A DNA stretch of 64,000 nucleotides from Pestalotiopsis fici W106-1 (GCF_000516985.1 NW_006917093.1:1984001-2048000), one strand, 5' to 3'. Positions 47,101 to 58,745 are shown, numbered from the stretch's first letter. Translations and numbers: made by a program. The notes: a model not told the origin generated them from the letters alone.

Positions 47101-50100
47101 GAAAATATCACAAATATTGCACGATTTCCTACTTTTCCATATCCTAACCACAACACCACTAATGATTTGATCCTTAGATATGGCATCTCGCTGCTTGTCA
47201 CAGCTTGGAAACTTTCGAGATTCTGGTAGACGCCGGTGTTCAGAATGACGAAGAACTGTTTGCCGTCTCCGCTTCGGGGAATACACCCTTGGCAGAGCTG
47301 ATACAAAGACTCCCTACACCGTACGCTATTGTACGCCACGCTAATGCAATCCCGGAGCCGGATGCCATCAGTCGGGCGATTGAATTGCTGAGGAAAATAC
47401 CGATGAAAAACCCGCGTCTCTTTCAGTCAAAGACGCCATCCATCAGTACTGCAGCTCGTCTCGGGTCGCAAAAACTGACAGAAACACTCTTGGAACTCGG
47501 CGCCAGTGTATCTGTCGACACGCGTGGTGCCAGTCCACTGCATTTCCTATGTTTGAAGGCCAGTGGGTCGTTTATAGATTACATGCAACGGCTTTGCAGC
47601 GATTTGTCCTGGCAGGACTCCGAGGGAAGGACGCCAATTGAATCAATCATGCGTGAACAAGCCATGACGCCTGAAGAGCACCCTCCTGAAAGCTTTGAAG
47701 CTGCTATGGAGAAGCTTCTCTGTTCCAAGACGACCACCAGCACGGACTTTCGAGGCCGTCACCTCTGGGAGCGAGTGTGCAATGACTTGGTTTCAGAGTT
47801 TGTCTTGCAAAAGAGTCCCAAGGGTCATCTTATATCCGATTTCATTGATAGATTAGTCTCAGAGAAGGTCCTCGAAGACTACGAGATGCAATCGGGAACC
47901 TCTGGGGTGAAGCCCCTCCTTGATGGACTCTCGCAGGTAGATGCTGTACAGATCTGGATGGGTGGTCTGATGCATCAAGTGCTCCAACAGACCAAACACG
48001 AAGGAAGCCTTGCAGGCGCGGGCCAGACTGCTGTGCCATACTTGAAATGGGCTGCGAATTCAAACACGTGGGATTTGGTGAGACTTTTATTGAAGCACGG
48101 GGCATCTGTTCACGAGAAAACCTTTGGCATGTCGACATTAGAGTCAGCTTGTCTCAGTAATGGTTGCGGCGAACCTGTGTTTGACCTTCTTCTAGATCAC
48201 GCCGATAGCACGAAGCTCAATGATATTGGCTACCAGGGTCTGGGATTGGTCCATCTACAATCGCACGGACAAGGCGATCAACGTCTGTCTAGACTGCGAT
48301 CGCTCCTAGAAAAAGGTGCCGACCCTAATCTCCGAAACTCACTCGGCGATCCCGCGATTGTCGAATTCCTCCGGGGAGAACATAGTCAATGCATCGACTT
48401 GTTGCTTGAATATGGGGCAGACGTCAATGCCAGGAATAACTATGGAATGGACACGGCATTAGCTGCTATTTCGCAGCGCAACCTGTTCATGCTGAGCAAG
48501 CTACTCGGCGACGAGAGATTCAAGGTCGACTGGAATGCAACTTGCATTATCAAAGTACCATATCAATGCGAGGGACAGTCAATGGACGTGGTGGAGCTCC
48601 CCGGGTCCAATGCGTTGCACTTGGCGGCCTGGTTTGGATATGACACGGGACTGGACTTTTATCTCACGAACAAACTCATAACAGACTTGGAAAGCGCCAC
48701 TGCCGTTACGCGATACCGACCAATCCACTTTGCGTGCAGAGCTGCATCGATCACGTGTATCAAATTACTCGTTAGTTCCGGTGCCGATGTCAAGTCCCAA
48801 ACGTCTGATGGAAGTACTGGTCTCCACTTCGCAGTCAAGCAGCAACGTGAGGATGTGGTGAGAACGCTGGTAGAAGAAGGACATCCTCTCGATGTTCAAG
48901 ACCTGTCCGGACAGACCCCATTAGACTACGCTTTGACTGGGGGCAATCCAGTCATCATCGATGCGTTACTCGGCTCTGGTGGGTCTAAGAACATGGTTAC
49001 GGACAATACAACAAACTCTCCTCAGAAAGCGGAAGATCATCTCTTGGCAGCTCTTTTCAATTCCATACTGCGAAGCGACATTCGACTCTGCCGCACCTTG
49101 CACGACGTTGGCTGTCCCGTCCATTTGCCGATGCCACCTTGCCGCAGTTGCACACCGTTGATGATAGCAGTAGATGCGAACGAAGCAGATATCTGCATGT
49201 GGCTTCTAGATACCATGGACGTAGAGATGAAGAAAGCAGGACTCGGTGCAAAATGTGAGACGCACTCGAATCGCGGGACCCTTCTGTTCTCTCTGTCTTG
49301 GTCGTCGCCAAAGATTGATGACATGCTGACCAAGATACTTGACATGTACTTTGACACTGCGGAAAATTGGTTTCATTGGCCAGTAGGGGTGCTTCATGAT
49401 TGCGCTTTGATCGATGAAGAGAAGCCCATTGACTTGATTCTTGCGTATGTGGCTACAAATGAGGACCGTCTTCGGTGAGTATTTAAGTGCCTTGATGTTG
49501 CTTTGGAAATAGACTTTCTCATAACAACTTGATTAGGTCCCGGTTCTCGATCCCTAACAACACAAGTCTGTGCAAGCGCCTCTTGGACCATACCATCAAT
49601 ACTCGTGAATTTGGCTACCCATATACTTGCGGACTCACCCCCTTGCATCTTGCAATTCTCATGACCTCGCCAAAAGCAGCGAAGCGCCTGCTACAGGCTG
49701 GGGCAGACCCCAACAAGGAGAACATGGAACGGAGAACTCCATTGCATCTAGCTGTGCGAGAAGGGATGATTGACGTTGTTCGACAATTGCTTGATTGCGG
49801 AAGCGATCTTGATCGATTGGACCGACGTGGTGAAACACCACTCATGGTGGCGGTTGACGCAGGGCGACTCGACTGCGCCAAGCTTCTCGTCGAGGCCGGT
49901 GCCGATACTTCCCTATGCAATCGGCGCGGAGAGTCGCTTCTCCACATGGCAGGAGAATCTGGTCAGGTCTGTCTCTTCAGATATTTTCTGGAGCTCGGGC
50001 TAGATCCATACAAGCCAGACGGACACGGGGCTTCTCCCCTGTATATCGCGATGCTATCAGGTGATATGATTTCGTACGCAATCAACTCCGACTTTGATTT

Positions 50101-50749
50101 TCACCAATTGGCTGCAAGGAAACAATACATGAGACCCTTGCTATCCGTGGTCCGAGATACTCCGACCACCTTGCACTTGCTACTACGCCGGCTGACAGCC
50201 GCGCACGTAGCTCGGGCACTTATCAACGTTTGGCCCGAACGTCATGAATTCCCAAGCCGCTATTCAAGTCCACTGTGCAATGCGGCAAGAGCAGGCTATA
50301 TGGAGTCGTTGAAGCTACTTTTAGAATATGGAGCCGACCTCGAATTCGAAGGGAGCGTCGAGGGCACTGCGCTCATGAGTGCAAGTCGGGCGGGAAATGT
50401 TGAGATAGTGAGCCATCTTGTGCGAACCGGCGCAAACATATCTTACACGAGAAATGGGCGAGTGCAAAATGCCCTGGAAGTCGGAAAGAGATTCAAGGGC
50501 GTGGTCAGATGGCTACTGGTCGAGAGATGGACAGATCAACGACGTATCTTGCCAGGCTCGTGCTTCAGTGTTGGCGACGTTGAGGTGAGGCCATGGTCAG
50601 GTATCACCACAGTTGCGTTGAAACTGCATGGGCCAGGCGAGCGCTTTGGGCAGCAGAGAAGCGAAACCAAGTTGGCATTTCTTGGGCGGATGCACACTTT
50701 GCGCACGAGTCTTCGGGGACAGGTTGTCTATCCTGAACAATATCTGTAG
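44120..50749 (+). CDS. Giant ankyrin-repeat protein with a degenerate NACHT-like region
   Basis: No known function; the architecture is that of fungal NLR-like (NACHT-ankyrin) signalling proteins. Four exons, 44120..45543, 45596..47087, 47178..49474 and 49537..50749, total 2,141 residues. For intron 1, the acceptor at 45594-45595 is the one that keeps frame. Residues about 25-200 are helical with no recognised domain. Residues about 245-400 follow the order of a NACHT: GSVLLVSGSSRTEL where the P-loop should be, ICFFFCDSHFG like the usual FFF-D segment, VTFVIEGLGAY where Walker B (normally D-A-L-D-E-C) should be, and KLFFLCKTNN for sensor 1. The Walker Lys and acidic residues are absent. Residues about 660 to 2,080 hold many ankyrin repeats, clearest near the end (TPLHLAVREG, GETPLMVAVDAGRLDCAKLL). 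It may be a pseudo-NTPase or a decayed STAND protein. There are no stops or frameshifts. Confidence 0.8.
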
Positions 50750-51976
50750 AGTTGCGCTACCATGACTTGATTTTGGATCTTGGGTAATTTTGAAAGGGTG
50801 TTTATTTATAGGCGTTCAAGGGCGCATAATTCTTTGTAATAATCAACAACCTGGGCTACTACACGATTATTTCCGGGAGACAAGATGAGTTTTATTCAAA
50901 GTGAGCATAGGTATATGTTTTCTGTTTAAAAGTGCTTTGATAAATGAAGCGAATACGTTTCTGCCTTTAACGACTCATTGAGTCTGTGCATTGTTTGGCG
51001 ACATGACGAGGGGGAAAAAAAACCAAGGAGATATATCAAGGTACCAAACCTTTTTGGCTGAGCAGAAGGATGAAATATTAATCTCTCTCTCTCCTATTTT
51101 GCCTGCCGCGTGCCGCAAAGTTCGGCGCCTCGGTGCACCCACGGCTGTCGGTGCCGGTAGCGGCTCCGCTTCCCCTGTCAGGAACAAGCCTGCGGACACT
51201 CCCGTAGTAGCATCACATAGAAACCGGTTTTGGGTTGGTCACCCAGCCCAGGCCGGGCCAGCCCAGTCGACTCTAGCTTGTGCGCGCGTGGTAAAGAGAA
51301 AGAAAAAAGGGTGTTTTTTTTTTTGAGGGAGGGAGATCTCGATCATGGACAAATTTTCCGCTTCTGCTACCCAACTTTTGGGATGGCGATTTCAAAGTGG
51401 ATAGTTTCAAAACAAGACTACTATGGTATAGCAGCATCCTACAATCAAAGGCTGATCGGAGCTGATAGAAGGATCTTGATGAGGTAGTAGATGGTGCGCG
51501 GTTTGCTTCTAGACGTGCCGACCTGCCGGTATCATATGGCCAGTTGCCTTGCAGGCGCTGTATGATTCGACGATCACGCGGTATGCAGCAGAAGGATTCC
51601 GGGCAATAGAGACGGGAAACAGAACGTCGAAATAAAAAAAAAAGCCAATCAGTCATTTTTGATTGCATGCCTAGCCCTGCTAGATTGCCTGGAATGTTTC
51701 CACTTAGTGGTGATTAGTTCCACCGAAATGTCATGGGCCTACGCAACACTGGGAAGTATAGCTCCGAAATGGTAAGCAAATAGCCAATTTGCTTTGATTG
51801 ATCGACGTCAAGTATTCAACTTAAAATTCTCCTTCTATTCATGCTCTTGGCTTTATAATAGTACCATGTGTGCGTGCGAAATTGTCTGATCGGTTGCTTT
51901 GGAGGGCAGAAGTCTTTACATTTTGGGTTGAGCGCTCGTTTGCAATAAAAACAATAATATTGCAACGTCCTTTGCC
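50750..51976. other. Intergenic, no gene recognised
   Basis: A T-rich run near 51313-51323 and an A-rich run near 51636. No domain in the open frames. Confidence 0.45.
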
Positions 51977-53698
51977 ATGCTTTCCTTCTTGACGAGCCGG
52001 CCAGTTGCGGCCGCCGCTGGGATTCTCGCGGCATCCAGTGTAGTCAGTGCCATTGATTCGGTCAGCTTTGATTCGGGAACATACGGTACCGAAGAGACGC
52101 CTTACCAGACCTACACATCTAGCCCTGCGCTTACACCACCGGAGCTGCTCATCTACTCCAACACATCCTCTGCCATCACCGATGGCTATGTGTTCTTTGG
52201 CGTCGATGGAACCTCGGACTCGGGTCAAATGGGCCCTTGTATCTTTGACATGAGTCCAGGAGACAGGCTAGGCACTCTGGTCTGGACGAGCCCCGACTAC
52301 AACAAGACCTTTGATGTTAGTCTGCAAACCTACAAGGGAGAACCCGTCATTACTTTCTGGAATGGAACACTTCTGGACGGTTTTGGCCACGGATCGTACT
52401 ACATCCTCAACCAGTCTTACAACGAGATTGTGCACTTCTCTCCCGTCGGCTACACCGAATATGGAGATCTGCACGAGTTCCGTATCACCGACGACGATAC
52501 CGCCTTGGTCACCCTGTACATTATCAAGCAGACAGATTTGACGACTGTCAACGGAACCGAGGACGGCTACTTCTACGATGGTGCTTTCCAGGAGATCGAC
52601 ATTGAGACTGGCGAGCTCCTCTTCATGTGGAACTCGTCAGACCACGTTGCGCTCAACGAGACCTACAACGAGATTGGTAGTGCTGGAGATGAGACTACGC
52701 CCTTTGACTACTTCCACATCAACTCGGTCACCAAGGACGTCGAGGGCAACTACCTGATCTCGTCGCGTACGACTTGGGCCCTGTACAAGATCAACGGCAC
52801 CACTGGCGACATCATCTGGCGCCTCCACGGCCGCAACTCTGACTTTACCGTGACGGACGCCGACTTCAAGTGGCAGCACAATGCGCGCTGGACCGATACC
52901 ACGGCTCAGACGCACATTTCCATTTTCGATAACCAGGGCGAGAACGACGACACGTACTCTCGCGGAATGCTTCTGGCCATTGACCAGGACGCCATGACGG
53001 TCACCCTGGAGCAGGAGTTCCACAACGGCGACTCGACCTGGTCCATGTACGAGGGCAACCTGCAGTGCCTCAACTGCACGGATCTGAGCTCGGGCAACTG
53101 GTTCATGGGCTACGGCAACCAGCCCTACTTTACCGAGTACAGCGCCGACGGCACCGTCGTCATGGACGTCCAGTTCGCCGTTGACAATGCCGTCAACTCG
53201 TACCGCGCCTACAAGTACCCCAAGACCAGCTGGGTGGGCAAGCCCACGACCAACCCCAACATCTCCTGGGACACGAGCAGCGAGGGCGTCTACTTTTCCT
53301 GGAACGGCGCCACCGAGGTCGAGACGTGGGCCGTGTACACGGCCGACGCGGCCGACAGCACCGCCGACTGGACCGAGGTGACGTCGGGCACGCGGGCCGG
53401 CTTTGAGACGCTCCTCGACCTCTCGGGCTCCAGCGACAGCCTGAGCACCTACATTCGCGGCAAGGCCCTCGACGCCTCGGGCAGCGTCCTCGGTCTGACC
53501 GACGCCACCGACGGCACGTCTTTCTACACCCTGGACGACGAGTCCACGCCCACGACCTCGTCGTCGGGTAGCACCACGTCGGATGCCGCCTCGGCGACCT
53601 CCACGGACGACGATGACTCGGCTGCCGGCATCCTGGCGCCGAGCACTGTGTTTGGTGGAGTTGCGCTCGTCGCAGCTGTCGTTGCGCTGGTCTGTTAA
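51977..53698 (+). CDS. Secreted arylsulfotransferase-family (ASST) protein, GPI-type
   Basis: The fungal ASST family (Arylsulfotran_2 in Pfam) has a beta-propeller fold related to bacterial PAPS-independent arylsulfotransferases; activity in fungi is largely unproven. One exon of 573 residues. There is a signal peptide (MLSFLTSRPVAAAAGILAASSVVSA) and many N-glycosylation sites. The core has YVFFGVDG, GEPVITFWNG, YYILNQSY, DLHEFRITDDDTALVTLY, DYFHINSVTKDVEGNYLISSRTTWALYKI, IIWRLHGRNSDF and QHNARW. A C-terminal beta-sandwich-like region follows, then a Ser/Thr-rich stretch (about 520-555) and a hydrophobic tail that looks like a GPI signal. The family's His after the Arg-Leu-His-Gly segment is present as QHNAR. 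Codon use is strongly C/G-ending here, as in highly expressed genes. Confidence 0.85.
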   Translation: MLSFLTSRPVAAAAGILAASSVVSAIDSVSFDSGTYGTEETPYQTYTSSPALTPPELLIYSNTSSAITDGYVFFGVDGTSDSGQMGPCIFDMSPGDRLGTLVWTSPDYNKTFDVSLQTYKGEPVITFWNGTLLDGFGHGSYYILNQSYNEIVHFSPVGYTEYGDLHEFRITDDDTALVTLYIIKQTDLTTVNGTEDGYFYDGAFQEIDIETGELLFMWNSSDHVALNETYNEIGSAGDETTPFDYFHINSVTKDVEGNYLISSRTTWALYKINGTTGDIIWRLHGRNSDFTVTDADFKWQHNARWTDTTAQTHISIFDNQGENDDTYSRGMLLAIDQDAMTVTLEQEFHNGDSTWSMYEGNLQCLNCTDLSSGNWFMGYGNQPYFTEYSADGTVVMDVQFAVDNAVNSYRAYKYPKTSWVGKPTTNPNISWDTSSEGVYFSWNGATEVETWAVYTADAADSTADWTEVTSGTRAGFETLLDLSGSSDSLSTYIRGKALDASGSVLGLTDATDGTSFYTLDDESTPTTSSSGSTTSDAASATSTDDDDSAAGILAPSTVFGGVALVAAVVALVC

Positions 53699-54075
53699 AT
53701 TTTGCCAGCAAAGCGGGACATGCACTTGTACGAAATTATTGCGAGATGAGCTGTGAAAATGAAGGAACGTGGCCTATGAGCCGTGGGTGAAGAATAATGA
53801 AAACTTTGTAAATACTTGGACGGGGACAGGAGCTTCGAAATTAGGTGGTTGGTCGACTTGCTCACCCTACTATATATATTTTAATACCCCAATTTGCAAT
53901 GAATATGCCAGAAAATCTGTCTCAAACGACTTGCCTATCGTTCCGTGTTAATGAGAATAGAGGCGTAACATTAGTGCACGGGCCCGCTGGCAGATCCTGT
54001 AAAAGGCCCACTGAATGAACAATCATCAAACTCCATCTTGAGTCAAGTTCACTCCCACCATTCACTTTTCTTGTG
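53699..54075. other. Intergenic
   Basis: An AT-rich 3' UTR-like stretch (TATATATATTTTAATA near 53870), then a short promoter. No gene. Confidence 0.4.
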
Positions 54076-54699
54076 ATGGCGGACGTCAAGCTGGATAAGG
54101 AGCCTACTCGGCATCCAGATTGCTGTCTCAGCCTATCGTCGACGCTGTTGGATGTCCTGACATCTATCGTGAGCCATTGCGCCGCCAGGACCAACGCCGA
54201 TCAACTCGTCCTCTCCATCGGCAGCGGCTCGGGTCTCCTGGAAGCGCTACTGCTGGAGCGGTGGGCGGGGGGCGCAACCAACGGGGTTTCGCATCTGTTC
54301 ATCGAGGGTGTCGAGGTGCAAAAGCCGGGCGGCGACACGCCGTCGCTGCTGAACAAGTACCTGCCCGAGCAGCACCACTCGGCCGTCAAGGGAACGTGGG
54401 ACCTGTCGCCGCGCGCCGCCGACGCCGTCGTCTTGATATTTGTCTACCCTCGGAGCCCGGCCTTGCTCAGGCGGTACCTAGAGGAGGCAACGTGCGAGGA
54501 AGCGCTGGGAAGGAACAGGTTCCAGCTCGCCATCTGGTTGGGGCCAAAGTGCGATTGGACCGAGTTCGAGGGCTGCTTTGCTGGATTCTCGGGTTGGAAT
54601 TTGCGGGTGATTCCCGACGAGGAGAGTGGGCTGTTTGGGTATGAGATGCTTGCTGTCCTCGAGAGGCAAATTGTTGCCGTAGCTGGACGGGAGCCTTGA
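54076..54699 (+). CDS. Small methyltransferase-like protein, uncharacterised
   Basis: I do not recognise a named family. The frame encodes 207 residues in one exon from the first ATG. Residues about 44-58 (QLVLSIGSGSGLLEAL) look like motif I of a Rossmann SAM methyltransferase, with the glycine-rich G-S-G-S-G turn. The acidic end of the next strand is in HLFIEGVEVQ. AVVLIFVYPRSPALLRRYL fits the later motif IV/V strand region. There is no signal peptide or membrane segment. Similar short proteins are found in many ascomycetes as hypothetical proteins. The length is at the lower limit for a complete methyltransferase domain. The gene reads toward the MpaB-like gene, but the 570-bp gap does not suggest a shared transcript. 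Confidence 0.65.
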   Translation: MADVKLDKEPTRHPDCCLSLSSTLLDVLTSIVSHCAARTNADQLVLSIGSGSGLLEALLLERWAGGATNGVSHLFIEGVEVQKPGGDTPSLLNKYLPEQHHSAVKGTWDLSPRAADAVVLIFVYPRSPALLRRYLEEATCEEALGRNRFQLAIWLGPKCDWTEFEGCFAGFSGWNLRVIPDEESGLFGYEMLAVLERQIVAVAGREP

Positions 54700-55271
54700 A
54701 TGGAACATGACAGCGGGCGGGCGGCTTGCCGACTTGTTGTGGAGGTACCCAACCCAGAATGAGCTCTCTGGGGGTGGTCTCGTCAGAATTCCAAGGAAGG
54801 ATAACGAACTTGTGTTGAGCACATACAGCTTCCAAGTCAGCATACACTCGGCCCATAACTACAAGCCTTCGGATCCGACCACCGGACACGGTCTCTTACT
54901 ATCAATGTGGTCAGGTCTACAAATTGTCTCAACGCAAGTCTCGGACTCTATATTCAGTCCGTCTACCCGAAAAGCCAAGGTATATGGTATATCATTGTTT
55001 TGAAAACCAGCTATACTATGCGTTTCATTATGGCCATGTCTTGGCTTCTTGGCAGGCGAATTTTGCCAGGCCTCGGCTCACGGATGCCACTAAATGAGAG
55101 GTCGCACACCCAGTTTATAGAAGCCCCGCACTCTCTCACAGCCACCAATATGGTCACTACTTCATCATACTGCAATGTGTTGGCCAGAAGACTTGATAAG
55201 AATGCGGCTCTCCGTCGGCCAAGTTGGCAAACAAATCATACAATATCCATCTCATTTCATAAAAATCTGGC
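54700..55271. other. Intergenic, promoter of the MpaB-like gene
   Basis: No gene recognised. Confidence 0.4.
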
Positions 55272-56150
55272 ATGATGAGTGAGACAACGACGCTGCAGGA
55301 TACTGCCACCGCAGACAGTGGCAAATGGGGCCAATACTACGATCCTGTCCTGGCACAGTCCCCAGTTATACAAAAGATCATCGCCGAGAGTTGCTCCATG
55401 AATGGAGGGACCGCAGCGGTGCTCCTTCAGATTGCCAGCAGAGGCGTCGGTCTGGGCGTCGCTGCGCACAGCAGCTTCACCAAGCGGCCCGTCGAGCGAG
55501 CGCGCCGCAGTCTCGTGTACATTTACGCCATGGCCTTTGGCACCCAGGCCGAACGGCGCATCGTCACCGACGCCACGCACCGGGCGCACTCGCGCGTCAA
55601 GGGCGCCAACTACGATGCCGACGACGTGGACTTGCAGCTCTGGGTGGCAGCCACCATGTACTGGTCGCTCATCACGGGCTATGAAGAAATCTTTGGCAAG
55701 CTGGACGAAGACATGGCCGAGCAGGCCTATAAAGAATTCTCCGTCATGGCCACGGGGTTGCGCGTGCCGCCTGGCCGCTGGCCCAAGGACCGCAGGGCCT
55801 TTCAGGAATACTGGGACAAGACCATTGCCGAGCTGGACATTACGCAGCCGGCCAAAGCCGTCGCTCAAGACGTCATCTATCCGGCGGGCCACCTCCCCTC
55901 GTGGGGTCTTTGGCTGTATGCCAAAGTGACAGGTCCCTCGACGAGGATCATGACTACGGAGCTGCTCCCTGAGCGGATACGCAACGAGTTTGGCATGCCG
56001 AGTACAGTCTATACTCGAACCATGTACGGGCTCTCCCGTGGCATGAACAGGCTTTTGTATCCGTGGCTGCCTGAATCTGTGAGGCATTATCCCAAGAATC
56101 ACTACATGCAAGACTTTAGAAGTCGGGTGGAGAGAGGCGCGAGGCTTTAG
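55272..56150 (+). CDS. MpaB/rubber-oxygenase family protein (DUF2236)
   Basis: The family contains MpaB, which with MpaB' cleaves the farnesyl chain in mycophenolic acid biosynthesis, and bacterial latex-clearing haem oxygenases. A single exon of 292 residues with no signal peptide. Family features are the SCSMNGGTAAVLLQIASRGVGLGVAAHS start (read as the PRAMLLQ-type block), the RARRSLVYIYAMAFG segment, and TDATHRAHSRVKG, whose His residues match the conserved haem-region histidines. Then come LQLWVAATMYWSLITGYE, PPGRWPKDRRAFQEYW, and the C-terminal helix with PERIRNEFGM. Substrate unknown. No polyketide synthase, prenyltransferase or other mycophenolate-type gene is in the window, so it should not be called MpaB itself. 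An adjacent second ATG at 55275 is equally usable as start. Confidence 0.85.
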   Translation: MMSETTTLQDTATADSGKWGQYYDPVLAQSPVIQKIIAESCSMNGGTAAVLLQIASRGVGLGVAAHSSFTKRPVERARRSLVYIYAMAFGTQAERRIVTDATHRAHSRVKGANYDADDVDLQLWVAATMYWSLITGYEEIFGKLDEDMAEQAYKEFSVMATGLRVPPGRWPKDRRAFQEYWDKTIAELDITQPAKAVAQDVIYPAGHLPSWGLWLYAKVTGPSTRIMTTELLPERIRNEFGMPSTVYTRTMYGLSRGMNRLLYPWLPESVRHYPKNHYMQDFRSRVERGARL

Positions 56151-56230
56151 ATTGAAGTGTTTAGTAGAACTTGGCTCAACTAAGTCAATATACCGATTTT
56201 CCATTAATTCTTGAGTACACCCTTACACAT

Positions 56231-57106
56231 TCAACAAGCAGGGTCGACAATATTGTAACCGTCGCTCATGCCACCGTCCGCAGCGAGCCAGCTGAGATTG
56301 TCAAAGTAAAGTTGGCGAGTTGCGTTGGCGTACTCATCATAATCTTGAGCAAAGTATTAGTTCTCTGAGATGGAGAGATCCTGGCTTAGTCATGGAGGAT
56401 AAGACTCACCATACGCATACATTCCATTCTTGAAATAAAACCCGTTGGTTATGGTGTCATCAATAGTCCAGCTGTCCCCAAACCCGACATTGATCCCTGT
56501 CGCGCTGTACATGAGCGATCCGTCGAGCCATACCTGGTACAGTCCATTCTGGGCATGAGATGCCTTGAAGTGAATGACGATGTCATGCCAAACGTCTCGT
56601 GACAACGAGCTGGTGACGGTGGCGTGCGTCGAGTCACCGCACGCCGGGCGATGGTCAACATAGAGGCCCATGTCCTCGATGCTCAGGGTGCCACACCAGC
56701 TGGAACAACCGCCGGGACAAAACTGCTGGGCGATAATGGTGGCCTTGTCGCTAGGGAACCCATTGGAAGGGACGTATAGCCCGAAGCCTTGCCAGCCCTC
56801 GGAGTGCATGTTGACCAAGTTGGTGCTGCCAGACGCATCTTTGACGCAAATCTCGGCGCCCCGGTCGTCGCGTGTCCCGTCATAGTCGGACTCGTCAAAG
56901 TAGGCCGTCAGCTTTCGGGAGCCGGCGCACAGGGGTGACCCCGAGGACGCGGAAATGTAAGAAGGGCTCTTGACGTTGCAGCTGCTGAATGGATTTACAG
57001 TACCGCTTTCCCAGCCGCTGGCATGGAGAGTGGTTGTATTAGCCGGGCCGCTCCAGGCAGTTGCAAAGGAGCTGGCGAAAAGAAGAGTCGCAGCAGTTGC
57101 CAACAT
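56231..57106 (-). CDS. Secreted polysaccharide lyase, PL20 (glucuronan lyase)-like
   Basis: Expected to cleave beta-1,4-glucuronan or a similar uronate polymer by beta-elimination outside the cell. Two exons on the minus strand, 57106..56410 and 56343..56231, give 269 residues. The splice at YAYG/DYDEY keeps frame and adds the conserved C-terminal strand (QLYFDNLSWLAADGG) and a final Cys. The signal peptide is MLATAATLLFASSFATAWS. The mature part has the jelly-roll pattern of the PF14099 lyases: WESGTVNPF, CAGSRKLTAYFDESDYDG, GWQGFGLYVPSNGF, TIIAQQFCPGG, WHDIVIHFKASHAQNGLYQVWLDGSLMY. It resembles the Trichoderma glucuronan lyase as I remember it. Other uronate polymers are possible substrates. 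The start is the first ATG that leaves a proper signal peptide. Confidence 0.8.
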
Positions 57107-58648
57107 GGTCACAGTCTTATTTTTCCAGATACTATGTGTGAAGGATCAAGTGAAGAGGTGTATGAACAGACGGCGCATTTCGAATGAGCTGTGCACAGAA
57201 AAGAACTTGCGACGAGGCAACATTTTTGAGGACTTTTATACCATGATGGCATCAAAAATTAGATACGTGACTGAGTGTACGAGTGAGTGAAGTCGATCAA
57301 CTTGATCAAATATTTCCACCGGCGCACGGGCGAAATCACGGGAGGACGCATTTCATTCTACTGTGCGGTATAGTTCCAAACATAAGCATACCGACGACAA
57401 GCCTTTTAGTGAAAACCAACAGTGACAGCGGACGGAGACCGGGAATGCTGAGCAGGGTCCGCCGCAGAATGCATGGAGAAAGCCACGCGGGGTGCATTGC
57501 AGGGTTGCAATACCCCAGTGCTGGTATATTTGCAACTTGCGATCCGCCTATCAGAATGTCCATAGTGTTCGTCAGCACCTCCATCATCATAAGCGTGAAA
57601 TCTCAGAATCTGTCCCCAACGACGAGAGCTGCGTAGTAGTGCTCACCGGGCCATTCCCGGCCCTCTATTGCCGCCGTCTGCTTTCCTCAGACTTTTGCGA
57701 CGAATCAATAACGCCAGTGCCCATAACTAAGCAGACTTCACGACCACGAATCAACGCACACATCTTCTTCGCTCAAATGATAATGAAGAGTGGTTCCTGC
57801 AGGGCCGAACAATATCTGGCCGAGAGATCCCCCGAGACGAGTTTGCACCTGTGATTCATGGAGATTTATATCGCTCGAAGCCTAGCCAATCGTGACTTCT
57901 ACGGCCTGACGCCCTGCTTGATGCTGGTATGGTTTACATCACCTCTAGGCAGAAAGGAGACTGTGAGATGGTGAGCATTCGTCAAATCATGGCGGATCCT
58001 CCTTTACTCGACGGCTTTGTTGGCCTGGAAGTCTTCAGAATTTTATTGTCGGCGGCTCATGATACGGAATATTATTCTCAACGAAAGCCATGTATAGTAT
58101 TGAGGATTGCAGACATACAACTCTCTATCTAGATAAAGCGCGCGATCAGCCGGCTCTCTAATGAAACTGCAAGACTACATATCAACTTGATTATGATTCA
58201 AAATAAGACCGCTGTCATGAACCTTATAAGTTGACTCCAAATTTTACACCTGGCACATGGTGTGATGAAATGTTGGGCGATATGCAATTCATCGACGGGA
58301 TCGGAGCTCTGTATGATATTTACATACCTGTGGATGGTCGGCCTAGAGTAATAAATTAAACAAAAATCAATCGGATAACCATAATTACCCTAAGTTGCAA
58401 CATTAATGACCTACCCTTGGTGTAGAAAATCATGAAAGGAGAGCCATATTTGCAACATACACCTTTGAGTATCAAATACAATACACATACTTATTAGGTT
58501 AGAGGCTGCCGATCGGCGAAAAGACAATTCAGAGCAATAAAGTATGGCGTCTCCACACTGGATACGACCCTAAAATCGAGCGGATGCCTACCCACACCAA
58601 AAGTAAGAGTAATGGTCTTGCATAAGCTGCCTACTCTCATCCAATCAC
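57107..58648. other. Intergenic, no protein gene recognised
   Basis: About 1.5 kb. Open frames up to about 120 codons lack any domain. The right end is the upstream region of the tRNA gene. Confidence 0.45.
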
Positions 58649-58745
58649 GGTGAGATGGCCGAGCGGTCTAAGGCGCTACGTTCAGGTTCTCTGAGTTCAA
58701 ATCGTAGTCAAGAAATTGGCGTGGGTTCGAATCCCACTCTCATCA
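58649..58745 (+). tRNA. tRNA-Leu (anticodon CAG) with a 15-nt intron
   Basis: The acceptor arm GGTGAGA pairs with TCTCATC (one G-U), with discriminator A at 58745. The D-arm is GCC...GGC. The anticodon stem CTACG/CGTAG encloses loop TTCAGG with anticodon CAG at 58683-58685. A 15-nt intron sits at 58687-58701, after position 37 as usual for eukaryotic tRNA introns. A long variable arm (CAA-GAAA-TTG) marks a class II tRNA, and the T-arm is GTGGGTTCGAATCCCAC. Removing the intron leaves 82 nt. The gene decodes CUG. Confidence 0.95.

Noticed and set aside
52637..53725. 362-codon frame antisense to the ASST gene
   Set aside because: Arg/Gly/Val-rich product explained by the GC-rich third positions of the sense gene.
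55257..56204. 315-codon frame antisense to the MpaB-like gene
   Set aside because: Mirror of a biased gene, with no domain and no splice or promoter support.
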